Source: Blastocladiella britannica
Taxonomy: Eukaryota; Blastocladiomycota; Blastocladiomycetes; Blastocladiales; Blastocladiaceae
Direction: 5' to 3'
Assembly (NCBI GenBank): GCA_025349905.2
Contig: MU624760.1
Span: forward strand, 6,891 to 25,403
DNA: 18,513 nucleotides
Position numbers and translations under genes: made by a program. Below the pieces are notes generated by a model. It made no database searches. It had not been told where the DNA came from and was given only the letters and a program-made list of their open reading frames with translations. Below, in pieces: positions 1 through 9,560 of the stretch (position 1 is its first letter; the number at the start of each line of letters is the position of its first letter).

Positions 1-426
1 TGCTACAAGTGCGGCCAGGAGGGCCACATGTCGCGCGAGTGCCCCCAGGGCGGCGGTGCCTCGTCCGGCGGCTCCCGCGCGTGCTACAAGTGCGGTGAGG
101 AGGGTCACATCTCTCGCGACTGCCCGACTGCCGGCGGCTCGGCCTCGTACGGCGGTGCTCCCCGCGCGTGCTACAAGTGCGGTGAGGAGGGTCACATGTC
201 GCGCGAATGCCCCCAGAACGGCGGTGCGCGTGACGGCGGCAACGGTCCCAAGTGCTACTCGTGCGGTGGTTTCGGCCACATGTCGCGCGACTGCACTGAG
301 GGTCAGAAGTGCTACAACTGCGGCGGTAACGACCACATCTCCCGCGACTGCTCGGCTCCCCGCAAGGCCCGCACCTGCAACAACTGCCAGCAGGAGGGTC
401 ACCTTGCCCGCGAGTGCCCCAACTAA
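1..426 (+). CDS. CCHC zinc-knuckle nucleic-acid-binding protein, CNBP/Gis2-like (5' partial)
   Basis: The reading frame is open from the first base and ends at TAA 424-426, so the start lies outside the window. The visible 141 residues hold six zinc knuckles of the form C-x2-C-x4-H-x4-C (for example CYKCGEEGHISRDC), the first starting at residue 1 of the window. They are joined by Gly/Ser/Ala-rich linkers. Repeats 1-4 and 6 carry the G-H core of the family and repeat 5 has NDH instead. CNBP, yeast Gis2 and fission yeast Byr3 normally have about seven knuckles, so probably only one knuckle plus the N-terminus is missing. Family members bind single-stranded G-rich RNA or DNA and act in mRNA translation and stress granules. 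The knuckle type also occurs in retroviral Gag, but the uninterrupted tandem array without other domains fits the cellular family. No intron is visible in this part. Confidence 0.93.
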   Translation, partial: CYKCGQEGHMSRECPQGGGASSGGSRACYKCGEEGHISRDCPTAGGSASYGGAPRACYKCGEEGHMSRECPQNGGARDGGNGPKCYSCGGFGHMSRDCTEGQKCYNCGGNDHISRDCSAPRKARTCNNCQQEGHLARECPN

Positions 427-506
427 GTGGGTCGTTCCTTGCGAGTGTTGAGCGTTTTCAAAATACATCATTTTTTAGTACATTACTTTTTCTTGCGCTG
501 CACGAA

Positions 507-1313
507 ATGAATCACGACCACAATGGAGGCAGGCCAACTGCTGCACGCGAGCGATGGCGATCCCTGTCGTTTGTGGTCCTAGCCCTCTCGGCGCTCCGCC
601 AAACAACGTCCCTGACGCGTCGTCGCCGTGGTACTACGACTGGCCGACAACAGCCGGAAGAATCGAATCTCGAAGCGCCCACTGCCATCCCCCGCAGCGT
701 GCGAACAACCACGCGGTCGCGGTCGCGATCTCGCGCCGGGTCGTACGCGTCGTCTTATGGCAGCAGCAACAGCAGCAGCCAAATGTCAACGGCACGGCCC
801 GTCTCGCCCGCGATCGCACACTTGATTGGTAACAGCACGTCGGCAGCGACGCACCCGATGCTGCTGCCCGACGCGCCCGAAGACCACGAGTACCGCGCAT
901 GGCAGGAGGCGCGCGCCGCGCACGCGTGGGTCGACGCGGCTTTGAGCGCGTTGGGAGCTGACACTGGTGCACACGTGGCCGTTTTTTCGGTTGATGCATC
1001 CCTGCAGCTGCATGAGCCCACGCCATCAACTCCTTCGACACTGTCGTCGTGGACATTGTTGGACGCGGTGGCGGGAGTCGCAGCCGCTGCGGCCGCGGGA
1101 CGCGTTCCCTTTGACACATCCCACGTAAATGAGGATCCCGTCATACGGCTCCAAGCGCTCGTCGACGCGTTTCTGGATCCGGATGGGCAATGGATAACAA
1201 CCACCGAGATCCGAGGTCTCCCTCCATTACCGATCGCGATCGCTGCGCTACGCCAGTGCCGGCGACAGTGCATGCTCATATGCGACCCACCACCACAATA
1301 TTCGGCCAACTGA
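507..1313 (+). CDS. hypothetical protein, family not recognised
   Basis: I do not recognise this protein. The frame from ATG 507 to TGA 1311-1313 gives 268 residues. The frame is open further upstream to 414, but that would overlap the end of the zinc-knuckle gene, so 507 is preferred. The second half has the strong third-position G/C bias of neighbouring genes (runs of codons such as GAC GCG CCC), which supports real coding; the first 70 residues are less convincing and could hide an intron or another start. Visible parts are an Arg/Ser-rich stretch with TRSRSRSRAGS near residues 67-80, Ser/Ala low complexity, and a more ordered alpha-helical-looking C-terminal half (about residues 125-268) with an Ala run near residue 200. 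No membrane segment or catalytic motif is evident. It converges on SEC24 with 33 nt between stop codons. Confidence 0.5.
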   Translation: MNHDHNGGRPTAARERWRSLSFVVLALSALRQTTSLTRRRRGTTTGRQQPEESNLEAPTAIPRSVRTTTRSRSRSRAGSYASSYGSSNSSSQMSTARPVSPAIAHLIGNSTSAATHPMLLPDAPEDHEYRAWQEARAAHAWVDAALSALGADTGAHVAVFSVDASLQLHEPTPSTPSTLSSWTLLDAVAGVAAAAAAGRVPFDTSHVNEDPVIRLQALVDAFLDPDGQWITTTEIRGLPPLPIAIAALRQCRRQCMLICDPPPQYSAN

Positions 1314-1346
1314 AATGTAAAAACCATTATATTAAAATAACATAAA

Positions 1347-4300
1347 TCAACCCGAGTACGACGCGACCTTTTCGCGCAGCGTGGTCAGGAACTGCGGGTA
1401 CGAGGGACCGTACTCGTGGCGGTCCTCGACCAGCATTCCGAGCGCCCACATGCGCAACGCCGGGTCGCCGTCCTCCTTGACAACAAACACGGTCGGGTAC
1501 ACGGACGCGATCTGGGTTGCGCGCTGCCGCAGCTTGCCAATGATGTTGGCCAGTCGCTCCGAGTACGGGTGGCCCGTGACCGGCAAGCATGTGGCGCCCG
1601 ACGCCAAGCTGTCGTACGAGCTGACGGAAAACAGCGCCTGCAGCAAGCTCGGGTCGGCCGCCCGCGACACCCACAGGTAAATGGCGATGCCGTCGGTGAG
1701 CAAGAACACGCCGTTGCGTTCGAGTCGTTCGGACGACACGGGCAGCGGGTAGGGGGGCATGCGCACGGTGCCGTCGACAATAGTGCCCAGGTCGGCCGTG
1801 TCCACCAGGATCCGGTGAATCGGGTAGAACGTCGGGTGCGCGCCCATCAGCGTGCCCTCTACCGACGCCACCCGCAGCACGTTCATGTAGTACGCGCGCA
1901 CGTCGGTCGGCACCGCCGGGTGCACGCGCAGCGCCGGGTGTTTGGACAGGCCTAGCGCCAGGACCGGAAGCAGCTTGAGGTTCTCGGGCGCCGTCAACTG
2001 CGCGGCCGAGTGCGAGCTGTTCCCGCTAACGCCGGACTTATACGTGCCCAGGATATCCACCACCTTGTTGATGATGGCGTCGCGCGCGTCCTCAAATTTG
2101 GACTCGAGCACGCGCTCCTGCGCTTTGCGGGCCAAGATGTTGATGATGGCGCCCGGGTCCGCCGCGTGCATCATGTCGGTGAGGCTGGTGGTCACGGGCA
2201 GCGCCAGGGTCACCACGCGAATCCGCCGCTCGCCGTACGCGGTAGTGTGCAGCAGCGCCGTCTGGAAGCACACCACGGACCCTTGGATGGTCTCGTCGAT
2301 CGCCAGCTCCACCGCGTACGTGTTGCTGGGGTTGACGTTGGGCAGCGACAGCAAGTCGGTCGAACGCACGAAAAAGTTGCCGTGGTAGGCGGCCATGCGG
2401 ATCCCGCGCGACGCGCGCACTCGCAGCACCGCCTCCAAACCTAACGGGCGGGTGAGCACGTGCGTGAGCTCGGCCGCAAACTTGTCCACGTCGCACTTGC
2501 GCGACGCGTGGAACGCCGGGTACATGTACACGTTCCCGCCCGTGTACTGTGGGGCCGCCGCCAGCGTCGCCACGTCAATAGGCCCGCCATTGTTTTGCGG
2601 GAACAAGAACAAGTCCACCGACACTTGCGACCGCGAGCAGTCGACCGCAAACTGCTTGTAGAACGGGTCAGACGCCTTGAACGCCGCCGGGTCCAGTTTC
2701 CCGGGCTTTTCCTCGCGCGGCTTAAGCGCGCCCTCGCGCTCGTTCGGCAGCTGCGACTGCAGCACCACAATCTTGCCGCCGTACGCCGCCACCAGCTTGT
2801 CGGCGGCCAGCAGTGCCGGGCCGAGCGCGTTGCGCGAGTTGGTGGTCCCCGCGTGCAATCCGGGCAGTCGGTCCAGCAGCGCCATGATCTGGTCCTTGCA
2901 GTCGGTCAAATTCGCCAGCAAGTCGGTCGGGAGCGGCAAAAACACGTCCTCGAGGTCGCCGACCACCAGCATCTGGGGCTCGGCCTGCTGCGCGCTCAGG
3001 TTGTAGAAATGCAGCGCCGAGTCAACGGTAAGAAACCCGACCATGGCGCGGTTATCCGAGTTGGGCAGCGCCTCGAGCGCGTCCTTGATGATTTGCGCGG
3101 CCATGTGCACCATCCCGGACTGCACCGCCACGTACGACACGTCAATCACAAACAGGTACACCGCCGGCTGCGGCGGGCGCAGCATGTACTCGGAGGGGGC
3201 AATGAACTCCACCACCGCGTGGTTGAGCTCGGGCCGCTGCCACCGGTCAATGTACGACTGCGACGTCACGTCGAAATCAAACGCCTCGGGCACGTCGTTC
3301 GGGTAGTAGCACATGTTGCATTTCCAGCGCTGGCCGCGGTCCAGGAACTGCACGTACGGATTGATGTAGGTGCGGCACCGGCGGCACCGGACGATCGTGT
3401 TGGTGTTGATGATGGGAATTTCGGGCTGTTCAATTTTTTTTTTTTTTTTTTGAAGTGGTCAGAGCCAAAACATCACCGCAAAAACAGTAAAAAATATAAG
3501 AGGATACCTCTCCCGGCTCAGGATCCCGGTACGGCGCAATGTAGAGCGCGAGCGGGATCTTGGACTTGGCCTGCAACGCCGATGTCTGCGGGAACACGTT
3601 GACGGTACAGCGCTTGAATGTGGGCGAGCAGTTGGAGTTGGGCGACAACGTGCACGCGGCCTGCGGTGACAAGCGAATAGCCGGCGGGGGAGCGTGCACC
3701 TCGTGGGGCGCCGGCGGAGCGCCAATCAGCGCAATGGCCTGGGTGCTCGCCGGCTGCATGATCGGCTGGTTCATGCCCAAGTGCGAGAACGAGTTGGCCA
3801 TGGCGTCGACCGACCCGCCCATCGACATGGTCGATCCGTACGTGGCCTTTGGGTACAGCGGCATCGGCACATTGGGCTGCGGCATCGTGGCATCGAACGA
3901 CGCCATCGACGTCTGCGACGGGTCCTGCGACGCAGTGCCGAACGCGGGCGTCGGGTGGTGCGGGCCCGGAGTCAGTCCGGGACCTGGGGGTCCCGGCGCT
4001 CCTGAGGGGGCACTGCCGTATGGAGCCGATGAAGGCTGCGGCGCGGCACCGTATCCCGCCGAAGGGAAAGGGCCACCACTACTACCGGGGGCATCGTGCG
4101 GCGCGGCCAGCGGCTGCGTGTACGCGTGCGCCATCGCCTCCGGGTACATGCGACGGCGGCCACCAGCACCGCCGAGCGGCTGGCTCGCGTTCGCCGGCGA
4201 TCCGGTCGTCTGCGGTGGTGGCACTGGCGATCCTAGGCCGCTGCCGCCCGGAGGAGGAGGAGCAGCCGACGGACCGCCATACGGCGCCGGAGACAGTGCG

Positions 4301-4847
4301 CCGTACCCTTGCGGCGGCTGCGGTGTTCCGTAACCAGACGACGGGGGAGGAGCCGCCGATCCATAAGGCGACGGTGCTCCGTAGCCGGTCGGGGTCGGCG
4401 GCGCGCCGTACCCGGGAGGGGCGGCATCGTAGCCATTGGTGCCCGGTTGGCCTCCAGGAGGAGCAGGGCCGTATCCAGGTGCAGCGGGAGCACCGTAGCC
4501 GGACGAGTAGCCCGGCTGGGGCGTGGTGCCAGGTGGCGGCTGCTGTGGGTAGCCTGTCGATTAAAAAAATGTCAGTCATCTCGATTTCGTAATGTCCGTG
4601 CGGTAGAAGGGTTGAAGCAATGTGGACGCGTGTGCATGCATTGGTGGTGGGCGAGCGAGGTGTGGGCGAGTGGCGGAGTACGACGATTAGAGAAAAAAAT
4701 TGATTAAAACGAACCGGACGCGGAGGTCGTGGGAAGCGACTGCGGGGGCTGCGGGGTAGGGATCGGGCCGTAGCCGGCGGCCGCGACGGGTCGCGTGCCG
4801 CCAAACTGAGGCGCGCCCGGTGGTGCCGAGCCGTAGGCGTGCTGCAT
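1347..4847 (-). CDS. SEC24: COPII coat protein Sec24 (three exons)
   Basis: Exons on the minus strand are 4847-4715, 4553-3508 and 3425-1347, giving about 1085 residues, within the range of known Sec24 proteins. Both introns (161 and 82 nt) are GT-AG, keep frame, and have CTGAC-like branch sites. Sec24 pairs with Sec23 in the inner COPII coat and selects cargo at ER exit sites. Residues 1 to about 300 are a disordered Gly/Tyr/Pro/Gln-rich region with many GYG repeats. The zinc finger follows: C407, C410, C429 and C432, in VRCRRCRTYINPYVQF then RWKCNMC. Then come the trunk domain (starting near PAVYLFVIDVS), beta-sandwich and helical domains, and the C-terminal gelsolin-like domain (GVFLLTDGIAIYLWVSR). 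The second intron falls just before the zinc finger, and residues run PYRDPEPGE then PEIPIINTNTIVRC across it. The start ATG at 4847 is the first in the first exon. The paralogue Sec23 is excluded by the cargo-adaptor-type trunk and long N-terminal extension. Confidence 0.95.
3434..3451. repeat. 18-nt poly(T) tract in SEC24 intron 2
   Basis: Eighteen consecutive T on the plus strand, read as poly(A) on the SEC24 strand. It sits 8 nt upstream of the acceptor AG, between the likely branch site (CTGAC) and the splice site, where a pyrimidine tract would be expected. The acceptor is therefore preceded by purines. Homopolymer length may vary between strains or be misread in assembly. Confidence 0.8.
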
Positions 4848-5086
4848 GTTTATTTATTACTTTTTTGGGCGACTGAAGAGAGAGTGCGGTTTTTCGTCGT
4901 TCTCTCGCCGATCTTGTACTATGTTTATGTTATCAGAGAGCGGGGAGGAGAGTGTGTCTATTGTGGTCGGCGTCGACATGGACCGACGCGTCCGTCTAAC
5001 GTTTATACGTGGCGATGATCGCTGGTGCCACCTCGCTTGCGTTGACACTGAACAAATTGGATTTTTGCGAAAATGGAAGTACATCT
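4848..5086. promoter_or_regulatory. intergenic region: SEC24 upstream region and 3' flank of the seven-segment protein gene
   Basis: This 239-nt gap follows the stop codon of the upstream minus-strand gene and precedes the SEC24 ATG, so it must carry the 3' flank of one gene and the promoter of the other. The stretch next to SEC24 is AT-rich (AATAAATAAAC just before the ATG on the minus strand). No convincing TATA box, RNA gene or long repeat is seen. Open frames crossing it lack coding-like composition. Confidence 0.4.
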
Positions 5087-7015
5087 TCAAACCTCCTCGC
5101 GCTTGCCGGGTAGCGGCGAGAGAGCAGCGGCAGCTGCAGCGGTGCCGGACCCATCAAATACGGACGCTGCCGTCAGTTGCTCGTCGTCACTCACGTCTAT
5201 TACTGCTTGGGTGGGTCGCTCTGCGTTGAGGTCGGCCAGCAACGTGATCGACATGGCGCTGCCGCACCGGGAATAGTCTGCTGCTGGTGAAGAGGATGGG
5301 GGAGCGGTCGCCGCGACCATAGGCACTGTCGTCTCGTAGATACCGTCCAGCCCATACGTCCGCGCCATGTACTCGGCCAGCTCGGCTGCCACCGCTGACG
5401 GTGATGCGGGCGCGCCAGGTGCAATCGGGCTCAGGGCAATGTCGTGGTCCGGGCTGAAGCCGCCACCACCACCTCCGGGGACAGCAGGCGTGAGAAGTGG
5501 AGTCTTGGAGATGGAGCTGGTGCGCGCATATCCGAGCGGCGCCATGGGCCGTGGGATGGACAGATCGGACGCGTCGGCGGCGTCAACATTTACGTCAAGG
5601 TCGTCGCCACCATCGGCCATCGCCATGGCGGCGGTTATGGTGGACGCTGCCTCCCGTTCCAGCTTGGCGATACGGTGGGCGCGGAACTCGTCGCGGAACT
5701 CAAAGATACGGCACAGCGCCAGCGTCCACGCGGCGCCCCAGAACCGAGGGGTGGCCATGAGCGCGCGCGAACCGGACCCCTGGATGGACTTGACGGTGCG
5801 TTCCAGCAAATGGGCGGCAAACAGCAACACAATCAGCACCGCGTAAACCCACCGGAACCGAACAATGGCCCTTGTGGTCTTGCTGCGCTTGTCGGGGGCG
5901 GGTTGTCCCGTCCGCCGCTGGCGCCGAGGATGCGTACGTCCGCCAGCGACGGAGGCAGAGCGGCCGCCACCACCACCCCGCGCCGATGGCACGGAGGATC
6001 CGAGCCGTGACGCGGTCGGCATGGCCAGGGCCCGGCCAAAGGACATGGTCGAGCTGATCGGGACGGGAGTCGCAGCGTCGTCGCGGTCCGACTCGGATTC
6101 CGACTCGGACTCTTCGGTATTGGCACCAGCACCGCCATCAATCGGTTCCGCGGACGAGGTGCGGTCCTCGTCCTCGCCAGCACCACCCGTGTCGCCGCTA
6201 CTCACCACCGTCATTCCGGGCGTGGTATCGGCTACCAGCACCGCGTTGACCCGCACCTCGAAAAACAGCATGCACACCAGCACCACCGAGGCCACCACCA
6301 GCTCCCAGGCGCCAAAGAGGGCATTGGACACGGACCCGGCGTCAGGCCAGCGCGCGGCCTGGGGCAGCAGGCTCACAATGGTGAACCCAAGCAGCGATGC
6401 GAGCGCTACCAGCTGGATGGCGGCCAAAATGTAGGCTGCGAGCGGCGAGAATGGCGCGGGCGCGCTCGGGTCGCACTTGGCGCTGGTAGGTAAAGGTGCA
6501 GCGGTAGCAGAGACGGTGGTCGAGCGGCTACCAGTACCTGCACCCGCACCCCCGCTTCCGCTGTTGCTGTTGCTGTTGGAGGCGATGCCTGCATCGACCA
6601 AAGCCTGCTGCTGCTCGGCCGTGACGGCATAGGCAATGGCGGCGGCGCGGGACGCGACCAGCAGCGTGATGCCGCACGACGCCAGCGTGCGCAGCACGCT
6701 CGAAATCAGCGCGCACAGCACGTCCGGGTAGTGTCCGGCGGCCGGGTCCGGGAACAGCAACGAGATGCCAAACGAGTCCAAGCACAGCGAGACCAGAAGG
6801 AGGAGTGCTGATGCGACGGCCACGTTCGAAGGCCAGCCCGGGGACGGCGAGTAGGACGACAGGTTCTCCTTCCCGGCGGCAGATTTGCGGGAGGCGCGGT
6901 GGGCGGCCGCTTTCCCGAGGGCCAGGATCAGAGCGCCGGCAAAGACGGACGAGGCGGCGATGCGGTCCACAAAGCGAGCCGGGACCGGCGTTGTGCGCTG
7001 CAGGTCCGAGGACAT
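5087..7015 (-). CDS. multi-pass membrane protein with seven hydrophobic segments, family not recognised
   Basis: A single open frame of 642 residues with no evident intron. Hydrophobic segments are at about residues 19-35, 63-88, 98-131, 189-217, 232-261, 385-405 and 420-440. The first is the weakest and the third is long enough to be irregular. The loop between segments 5 and 6 is about 120 residues and contains an acidic Ser/Glu block (ESESESESD) followed by Arg-rich sequence. The C-terminal tail of about 200 residues is Ser/Pro/Gly/Ala-rich. A short N-terminus, long third inner loop and long tail resemble the layout of a G-protein-coupled receptor, but I see no DRY, NPxxY or other family motif, so receptor identity is only a possibility. 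No signal peptide is obvious. It shares a divergent promoter with the TBC gene. The start ATG at 7015 is followed by MSSDLQRTTP and no better upstream start is seen. Confidence 0.75.
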   Translation of the reverse strand: MSSDLQRTTPVPARFVDRIAASSVFAGALILALGKAAAHRASRKSAAGKENLSSYSPSPGWPSNVAVASALLLLVSLCLDSFGISLLFPDPAAGHYPDVLCALISSVLRTLASCGITLLVASRAAAIAYAVTAEQQQALVDAGIASNSNSNSGSGGAGAGTGSRSTTVSATAAPLPTSAKCDPSAPAPFSPLAAYILAAIQLVALASLLGFTIVSLLPQAARWPDAGSVSNALFGAWELVVASVVLVCMLFFEVRVNAVLVADTTPGMTVVSSGDTGGAGEDEDRTSSAEPIDGGAGANTEESESESESDRDDAATPVPISSTMSFGRALAMPTASRLGSSVPSARGGGGGRSASVAGGRTHPRRQRRTGQPAPDKRSKTTRAIVRFRWVYAVLIVLLFAAHLLERTVKSIQGSGSRALMATPRFWGAAWTLALCRIFEFRDEFRAHRIAKLEREAASTITAAMAMADGGDDLDVNVDAADASDLSIPRPMAPLGYARTSSISKTPLLTPAVPGGGGGGFSPDHDIALSPIAPGAPASPSAVAAELAEYMARTYGLDGIYETTVPMVAATAPPSSSPAADYSRCGSAMSITLLADLNAERPTQAVIDVSDDEQLTAASVFDGSGTAAAAAALSPLPGKREEV

Positions 7016-7150
7016 TTGCTTTTTTCTCTCTTTTCTTTGGTTGGTTCTGAATTGGGAAAGGCGCCATTTTCTTCGTACTCTTTAAACGAGTACCCGTACC
7101 TGTACCTGTACAGCAACCGACATATCACATGGCCACGTACCGCGAGCGGT
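7016..7150. promoter_or_regulatory. divergent promoter between the seven-segment protein gene and the TBC gene
   Basis: Only 135 nt separate the two start codons, so the promoters must overlap. The stretch contains a direct repeat of TACCTGTACCTGTAC type (about 7090-7111). An in-frame alternative TBC start lies at 7129, followed by a possible intron starting GTATGT at 7149. No clear TATA box is seen. Confidence 0.45.
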
Positions 7151-9524
7151 ATGTCTAAATGTATTTATCCTGTCGCCAGAATCAACGATATTGACATTGC
7201 AACACAATACAGCGTCGCCCTCTTTGAACACGTCCTGGCTGCCAAGGCTGGCAGTATCGACTTTGAGCGCCTGCGCCGCCTGTGCTATCGTGGCATCCCG
7301 GACACCAAGGGCATTCGACAGCGCTGCTGGAAACTGCTGCTCAACTACCTGCCCTCCGATCGCAGCGAATGGCCTGCCACCCTCCGCACGCGACGTGCTG
7401 CTTACCATGGCTTCGTGTGCGACTTTTGCTCGGTGCCTTCGCCACCACCACCACTAGCACCACCAAATCATTCGGTAGCCAACACTTTGGGATCGCAGTC
7501 GTCGTTGACTGACCCACCCGAAGGAGTAGTCGACAATCCGCTGGTTGGTTCATATTGCTTTTATTACTTTGCACCGCCGGTATCGAGAGTCTCTTGACTG
7601 AGTCATGGATGCATATTGTTGATTCACAACCAGGCACCGCCGCCACCACCGTCGAAGTCGCCCCCGATCCCGCCCATGTCTGCCCTTGATCACGAACTCC
7701 TCGACACCATTGACAAGGATGTGCGACGAACTCTACCTTCCATGTACGCGCGTACTGCATTCATTGGATACTTGGAGAATGCTCAACCTTTAAGTACAGG
7801 GCTTTTTTCCATAACCAAATCTTCGAGCTCCCCAACAACCCACTGCCGCCTTGCCGTACCTTCTTCCGATCTACCGACGCGTACGACAAGAATTACATGG
7901 CCGTCGAGCGGATCCTCTACATTTTCTCCAAGTTGAACCCTGGTATCGGTTACATTCAGGTATTTTCTTTTTCTTTTCTGTTAATATGGATCGACTGACT
8001 TACCCTTCTTCGCGACTTCAACAGGGCATGAACCATGGTACGTACTCGTATTTTTGCATGCGTTTTTGGATCCAGTAAACTCAGGGACAAAATTGTGCAG
8101 TCGTATTCCCGATTTTTTATCTGCTTGCCAGCGACGAGGATTTCGACAGCAAAGCCAACGCCGAGGCCGACGCATTTTATCTGTTCCACGAAGTTATGAC
8201 CGATTATCGGGTAGCATTTTCTATTTTGGAGCCAAAGATGTTCTCATTTCTCATGAGGAGAGAACAATAGGACTACTTTATTGAAAACATGGACGGCGAT
8301 GCAACGGGCATCAACAATGCCATGGATCGGCTTTCGCAGCGCCTTCGCACCGTGGACAAGGATGTGTGGAGGAATCTGGTACTGTCATTGTTTTCCAATT
8401 TCTGACCAGGACATTCAAAACAAATGATTTAAATGCAGGAATCGCAAGGCCTGGCACCCGCGTTCTACTCGTTCAAATGGTACACGTGCCTGTGCGCACA
8501 GGAATTCACAGTCCCCGATCTGCTGCGACTCTGGGACTCGCTGTTTGCAGACCGTGCGGCGGCTCGCAACCGCGGCGCCAGCGAAGCGCACGCGCTGCGC
8601 CGCCTGATCCACCATAACAGCCAGCTCCAACCATGGCAGACACCCACGCCTCCCGGATCAACTTTGTTATCCATGGCGGACGACGCAACTGACCCCATGA
8701 GTGGTGGTGGAGAGGTATTGCCAGTCGCCGACACGGCCGACGATCTGGTGCACGCGTCCCGGCGCGGCTCCTTCCTGGCGGACTTTGCGGCAGTGCTGGT
8801 CCTGCATCGGCGGTCGATCTTGGTCTCGGCGCCGTTCGACGACGCGCTCCTACTCCTGCAGCAACCGCCGACCGCCGAGCTCGACGCGTTGCTGGCAGAC
8901 GCGTACGCGTTGATGCGCATTCCGGAGCCTGACGGAGCGGCCGCGGCGATGGCCGCGCTCACGGGCGGTGCCGCTGCTGCCAGCCGCAACTCTGGTGTGG
9001 ACGTGGACGATGAGGACGACGATGCGGGCGCAAGAGCACTTGCGGCCGCGGTCCCCGGCGCCGCGTGGATGTCGGCCGCGTTCAAACGCATGAGTGGGGC
9101 CATGGCCATGGCGGGGTCCGGGACGCCCTCGACCTCGGCATCGCAGTCCGGGATCTGGGGGGACGTGGTTTCGCACGCGTCGTTGTCGCGCCAGGCCTCG
9201 TCCGAGAGTATAGGCCACGGCCGGAGCCGGAGTTTTGGGACTTGGTCCTTTGGCGGTGCTGATTCGGCCCAGGCTCCATCCGCACCTGCTGCTGCTGCTC
9301 CACCAACCGCGGCCGAAACGCCAGCACCGACCACCATCACCTCGGATGCGGCGCCCGGCGCATCGGTTCGACGGCTCATGCATCGGCAATCGCAGAGTTT
9401 TAGCGCCATGTCGGGCATGATGTGGAGCCGACTCCGTGGACCAATGCTGCAACAAGGGAATCCTGGTGGTGGTGTTCCCAGCCGATCGCACCACGACGAC
9501 GAAGACGATGACGACGACCAATAG
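7151..9524 (+). CDS. TBC1D13: TBC-domain Rab GTPase-activating protein, TBC1D13-like (seven exons)
   Basis: Exons: 7151-7543, 7634-7743, 7800-7959, 8025-8037, 8101-8210, 8271-8378 and 8439-9524, giving about 659 residues. All six introns (56-90 nt) are GT-AG, and frame is kept throughout. The spliced protein follows TBC1D13: LRRLCYRGIPD and WKLLLNYLP near the N-terminus, then the arginine-finger motif IDKDVRR (R163), ERILYIFSKLNPG, the glutamine-finger motif GYIQGMNH (Q221), the FYLFHEVM helix, and LLRLWDSLFAD. Both catalytic fingers needed for GTP hydrolysis on Rab proteins are present; animal TBC1D13 acts on Rab35. Two features are unusual. About 73 residues (337-409) are inserted between LWDSLFAD and the last conserved helix (FLADFAAVLVLHRRSILV). 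A low-complexity tail of about 190 residues ends in an acidic run. An alternative start at 7129 with a 31-nt intron 7149-7179 would give MATYRERINDID at the N-terminus. It converges on GluRS with a 36-nt gap. Confidence 0.9.
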
Positions 9525-9560
9525 ATATATAATTCTACGACAAAAAAAAAATTCATATTT

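Noticed and set aside
1..426. Retroviral or retrotransposon nucleocapsid
   Set aside because: CCHC knuckles are shared with Gag proteins, but six tandem knuckles with short Gly-rich linkers and no protease or reverse transcriptase nearby fit the cellular CNBP family.
755..1327. 190-codon minus-strand ORF
   Set aside because: Antisense to the 507-1313 frame, which has the better codon bias; the product is an unstructured Ser/Ala/Cys mix.
3434..3451. Poly(A) tail of an inserted retrotransposon
   Set aside because: It lies inside a short intron with intact splice signals and no target-site duplication or element body.
2460..3602. 380-codon plus-strand ORF
   Set aside because: Antisense to SEC24 and crossing its intron; the product is Arg/His/Val-rich and without family features.
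7956..8189. 77-codon minus-strand ORF across TBC introns
   Set aside because: Overlaps introns and exons of the TBC gene antisense and has no coding features.
8465..9556. 363-codon minus-strand ORF
   Set aside because: Mirror frame of the last TBC exon; Ser/Ala/Arg-rich composition typical of a shadow.
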